From: an uncultured Bacteroidia bacterium
Lineage (GTDB): Bacteria; Bacteroidota; Bacteroidia; Bacteroidales; UBA932
Length of the DNA stretch: 64,000 bases
Direction of reading: 5' to 3'
Assembly (NCBI GenBank): GCA_902789395.1
Contig: CADANY010000016.1
Span: 1 to 64,000 of the forward strand
Numbering within the stretch: the first letter of the stretch is position 1; each line of letters starts with the position of its first letter. Below the pieces are notes generated by a model, which was not told the origin of the DNA, searched no databases, and saw nothing but the letters and a program-made list of their open reading frames with translations. A program made the translations under genes and the position numbers. Positions 61,755 through 64,000 of this stretch are shown one piece after another.

Positions 61755-62099
61755 CTACTTTACAGAGTTGATGATAGCCTCGAATGCCTGAGGATTATTC
61801 ATGGCGAGGTCTGCCAGTACCTTGCGGTTCAGGCCGATATTCTGCTTCGCGATGCGGCCAATGAACTGGGAATAGGTAAGTCCGTACTGACGTGCGGCAG
61901 CGTTGATACGCTGGATCCAGAGGGAACGGAATTCTCTCTTCTTGGCTTTTCTGTCACGGTATGCATAAGTGAGACCTTTTTCATAGGTGTTCTTCGCAAC
62001 CGTCCAGACATTTCTCCTGGAAAGGAAGTTACCGCGGGTTCTCTTGAGAATCTTCTTGCGGCGTGCCCTTGAGGCAACTGAATTGACTGATCTTGGCAT
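61755..62099 (-). CDS. rplT: 50S ribosomal protein L20
   Basis: 114 residues: [33 protein letters not shown] and [20 protein letters not shown] are diagnostic of L20. It follows rpmI, as in the universal infC-rpmI-rplT cluster. In other bacteria L20 represses this operon by binding its leader; no such leader structure was recognised here. Confidence 0.97.
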   Translation of the reverse strand: MPRSVNSVASRARRKKILKRTRGNFLSRRNVWTVAKNTYEKGLTYAYRDRKAKKREFRSLWIQRINAAARQYGLTYSQFIGRIAKQNIGLNRKVLADLAMNNPQAFEAIINSVK

Positions 62100-62171
62100 A
62101 ATTTTTACTTTTTTGGAGGCAGTGGCTTCCCTGAGAAGCTCTTTCGACTGCGTTCCAGTTAAACATGAATT

Positions 62172-62366
62172 TTACAGGACCAACATCTCCTTTACTCTCT
62201 TGATGTCGACATCTTCGATGATGGCGAAATGATCAAGATTTCTTTTCTGCTTCTTGGTCTTCTTGGTGAGGATGTGGCTGTGATAAGCGTGCTTCCTCTT
62301 GATCTTTCCCGTTCCGGTAAGCGTGAAGCGCTTTTTGGCACCGGAGTTGGTTTTAAGCTTTGCCAT
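62172..62366 (-). CDS. rpmI: 50S ribosomal protein L35
   Basis: 64 residues, [20 protein letters not shown] with [20 protein letters not shown], the full L35 signature. Located between infC and rplT. Confidence 0.97.
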   Translation of the reverse strand: MAKLKTNSGAKKRFTLTGTGKIKRKHAYHSHILTKKTKKQKRNLDHFAIIEDVDIKRVKEMLVL

Positions 62367-62409
62367 TTGTTAAACAATTAATAATTATACATTTCCGTCA
62401 TGCGACGGA

Positions 62410-63006
62410 TTATTTCTTCTTGGCGGGTGCGAGCATCATGTGCATCCTCTTTCCCTCGAGGACGGGCATGCTCTCGGCCCTTCCGTACTCTTCCAGTTCG
62501 ACGGCGAAGCGAAGGAGCTGTTTCTTGCCCTGCTCTGCAAACTGGATCGACCGGCCGCGGAAGAAAATCGAGGCCTTTACCTTGGATCCCTCCTGCAGGA
62601 ATTCCTGGGCATGCTTGAGTTTGAACTGGAAGTCATGCTCGTCGGTATTGGGACCGAACCGGATCTCCTTGATGACGACCTTGGCGGCATTGGCCTTCAT
62701 TTCCTTGGCCTTCTTGCGCTGCTGGTAGAGATACTTCTGATAATCGAGTATCTTACATACAGGAGGATCGGCCTTCGCACTTATCTCAACAAGATCCAAT
62801 TCGAGTTCTTCGGCCATGGACATGGCTTTCGAGATCGGATAGACGCCCGGTTCGGGGATGTTCTCTCCGACAAGGCGTACCTGGGGAGCAGTGATTTCCT
62901 CATTGATCCTCGGTTCATTTTCGTCCTTCTTCGGGCCATTCTGGCGCTGGGAAGGCTTCGGTCTTGCGCCCGCGGGTCTCGGGGCAGGTTTGAATGGTGC
63001 TGCGAT
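62410..63006 (-). CDS. infC: Translation initiation factor IF-3, probable AUC start
   Basis: 198 residues if started at the ATC at 63004-63006. The N-terminal IF-3 domain ([20 protein letters not shown]) lies upstream of the first ATG (62823), so the ATG cannot be the true start. The frame has no ATG, GTG or TTG between its upstream stop (TAG at 63019-63021) and 62823. An AGGAGG (plus 63015-63020) lies 8 bases before the ATC, which is ideal spacing. A rare AUU start on infC, used for self-regulation, is well known in E. coli. The C-terminal domain ([20 protein letters not shown]) is complete. The N-terminal 30 residues are Pro/Arg-rich. Confidence 0.92.
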   Translation of the reverse strand: MAAPFKPAPRPAGARPKPSQRQNGPKKDENEPRINEEITAPQVRLVGENIPEPGVYPISKAMSMAEELELDLVEISAKADPPVCKILDYQKYLYQQRKKAKEMKANAAKVVIKEIRFGPNTDEHDFQFKLKHAQEFLQEGSKVKASIFFRGRSIQFAEQGKKQLLRFAVELEEYGRAESMPVLEGKRMHMMLAPAKKK

Positions 63007-63014
63007 AGGTCTTT

Positions 63015-63020
63015 CCTCCT
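63015..63020 (-). promoter_or_regulatory. Strong ribosome-binding site that decides the infC start
   Basis: AGGAGG on the minus strand, 8 bases before the ATC codon at 63004-63006. Strong Shine-Dalgarno sites are uncommon in Bacteroidota, which makes this one notable. Confidence 0.7.
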
Positions 63021-63040
63021 ATAAAAAATTAAACATAATA

Positions 63041-64000
63041 TTACTGGGCCAGTTCCTCGGCGACTGCATCGCGGATATACTGCACCAATCCCTCGACAGT
63101 CATCGTTCCCTGATCCACAGCTTCTCTCCGGACGGAAACAGTCCCGTCGGCAGTTTCCTTTTCGCCGACAATGACCAGAATCGGAACCCTCTTGAGCGAA
63201 GTTTCGCGGATTCGCTTTCCGAGCGTTTCGTTTCTGTCGTCCATTGAGGCGCGAATATCGGAATTATTCAGCAGATTAACAACTTTTTTTGCATAATCTG
63301 TGTATTTTTCGCTGACAGGCAGGACTTTAACCTGGTCCGGATGCAGCCAGAGCGGCAAGTGACCGGCCGTATGCTCGAGCAGAACGGCGACGAAACGCTC
63401 CAGAGATCCGAACGGGGCGCGGTGGATCATGACAGGGCGGTGCTTCTCACCGTCGGCACCGATATATTCGAGCTGGAAACGCTCCGGAAGGTTATAGTCA
63501 ACCTGGATCGTACCGAGCTGCCAGCTGCGGCCGATGGCGTCCTTGACCATGAAATCGAGTTTCGGTCCATAGAACGCAGCCTCACCGGTTTCGATGACAT
63601 ACGGAAGTCCCTTGTGCTTAGCCGCTTCGATAATGCCGGCCTCAGCTTTCTCCCAGTTCTCGTCGGATCCGATGTACTTGGACGGGTTTTTCGGGTCGCG
63701 CAGGGAAACCTGGGCGGTATAGTTGTCGAAATGGAGCGTCTTGAAGACGTAGAGGATCAGGTCGATTACCTTCTCGAATTCTTCCTGGATCTGGTCAGGA
63801 CGGCAGAACAGATGGGCATCATCCTGGGTAAAACCGCGGACACGGGTCAGTCCGTGCAGTTCGCCGCTCTGCTCATAGCGGTAGACCGTACCGAACTCGG
63901 CATAGCGGAGCGGAAGCTCCTTGTAGGAGTGGGGCGCACTGCGGTAGATCTCGCAGTGGTGCGGACAGTTCATCGGCTTGAGCATGAACTCCTCTCCTTC
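63041..64000 (-). CDS. thrS: Threonyl-tRNA synthetase (C-terminal part, cut by window edge)
   Basis: 320 residues are visible; the N-terminal TGS and editing domains lie beyond 64000. The class II catalytic core carries [14 protein letters not shown] with a zinc-ligand Cys, the His ligand in QDDAHLFC, and [18 protein letters not shown] (motif 3 region). The C-terminal anticodon-binding domain ([19 protein letters not shown] ... [10 protein letters not shown]) is complete. Located 34 bases before infC, the classic thrS-infC-rpmI-rplT order. Confidence 0.96.
   Translation of the reverse strand, partial: EGEEFMLKPMNCPHHCEIYRSAPHSYKELPLRYAEFGTVYRYEQSGELHGLTRVRGFTQDDAHLFCRPDQIQEEFEKVIDLILYVFKTLHFDNYTAQVSLRDPKNPSKYIGSDENWEKAEAGIIEAAKHKGLPYVIETGEAAFYGPKLDFMVKDAIGRSWQLGTIQVDYNLPERFQLEYIGADGEKHRPVMIHRAPFGSLERFVAVLLEHTAGHLPLWLHPDQVKVLPVSEKYTDYAKKVVNLLNNSDIRASMDDRNETLGKRIRETSLKRVPILVIVGEKETADGTVSVRREAVDQGTMTVEGLVQYIRDAVAEELAQ

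Overview
The window is a stretch of a Bacteroidales chromosome. Evidence: promoters of the Bacteroidota type (TTTG, 19-20 bases, TAnnTTTG) before both tRNA genes and several operons; families typical of the order (DUF4295, DUF4296, DUF3575, Mfa2-like, DUF4249, HU-CCDC81, NamZ/DUF1343, AmpG-like, BtuB/BtuG-like); and the rpmB-rpmG-DUF4295 cluster. The genus cannot be fixed from sequence alone; a gut-type lineage with a moderately GC-rich core is likely.

Layout. 1-268: unassigned, partly structured intergenic DNA and a terminator. 0.27-3.9 kb: OmpA-like protein and uvrB diverge from overlapping promoters. 3.9-11.7 kb: minus-strand operon rpsA-rnz-glucosaminidase-mltG-propeller lipoprotein-rel (translation, cell wall, stringent response; the Rel hydrolase site is degenerate). 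11.8-17.5 kb: corA, then a tightly overlapped minus-strand operon pnuC-SGNH hydrolase-murK-like kinase-murQ-recR-mntP. 17.6-22.2 kb: plus-strand FKBP isomerase, BtuB-like receptor, BtuG-like propeller lipoprotein and murI. 22.3-32.7 kb: minus-strand run with a repeat-rich DUF6515 protein, NamZ, AmpG-like permease, a HIT-like/SpoIID fusion, Nudix, AspT-like transporter, acyl-ACP thioesterase and an HU-CCDC81 protein. The NamZ/AmpG/SpoIID group plus murK-murQ at 14-16 kb look like a peptidoglycan (MurNAc) salvage route.

32.8-43.3 kb: tRNA-Asn, a TonB-domain lipoprotein, a YafQ-type toxin-antitoxin pair, secreted hydrolase, metallophosphoesterase, DUF3298 lipoprotein, tRNA-Leu, a metalloprotease-DUF3575-Mfa2-like operon, and a MINPP-type phosphatase. 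41.6-48.6 kb: minus-strand ftsY-pheT-DUF4296-amidohydrolase-radical SAM-deoC.

48.6-59.7 kb is an AT-richer accessory island between DUF4295 and ftsY, genes that are usually close together in Bacteroidales. It carries a membrane TPR regulator, DUF3244 protein, a C10 (streptopain-type) protease whose prodomain and catalytic domain are split by one in-frame TGA, a DUF4249 lipoprotein/TonB receptor pair, a small barrel, and a lipoprotein with a decayed paralogue. On its right edge sits a Y1 (REP-associated type) transposase gene flanked on both sides by same-orientation composite repeats: a 51-bp tandem array followed by an imperfect palindrome. This is the most unusual structure in the window. 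59.7-64 kb: thrS (partial)-infC-rpmI-rplT-lepB-rpmB-rpmG-DUF4295; infC appears to start with an AUC codon.
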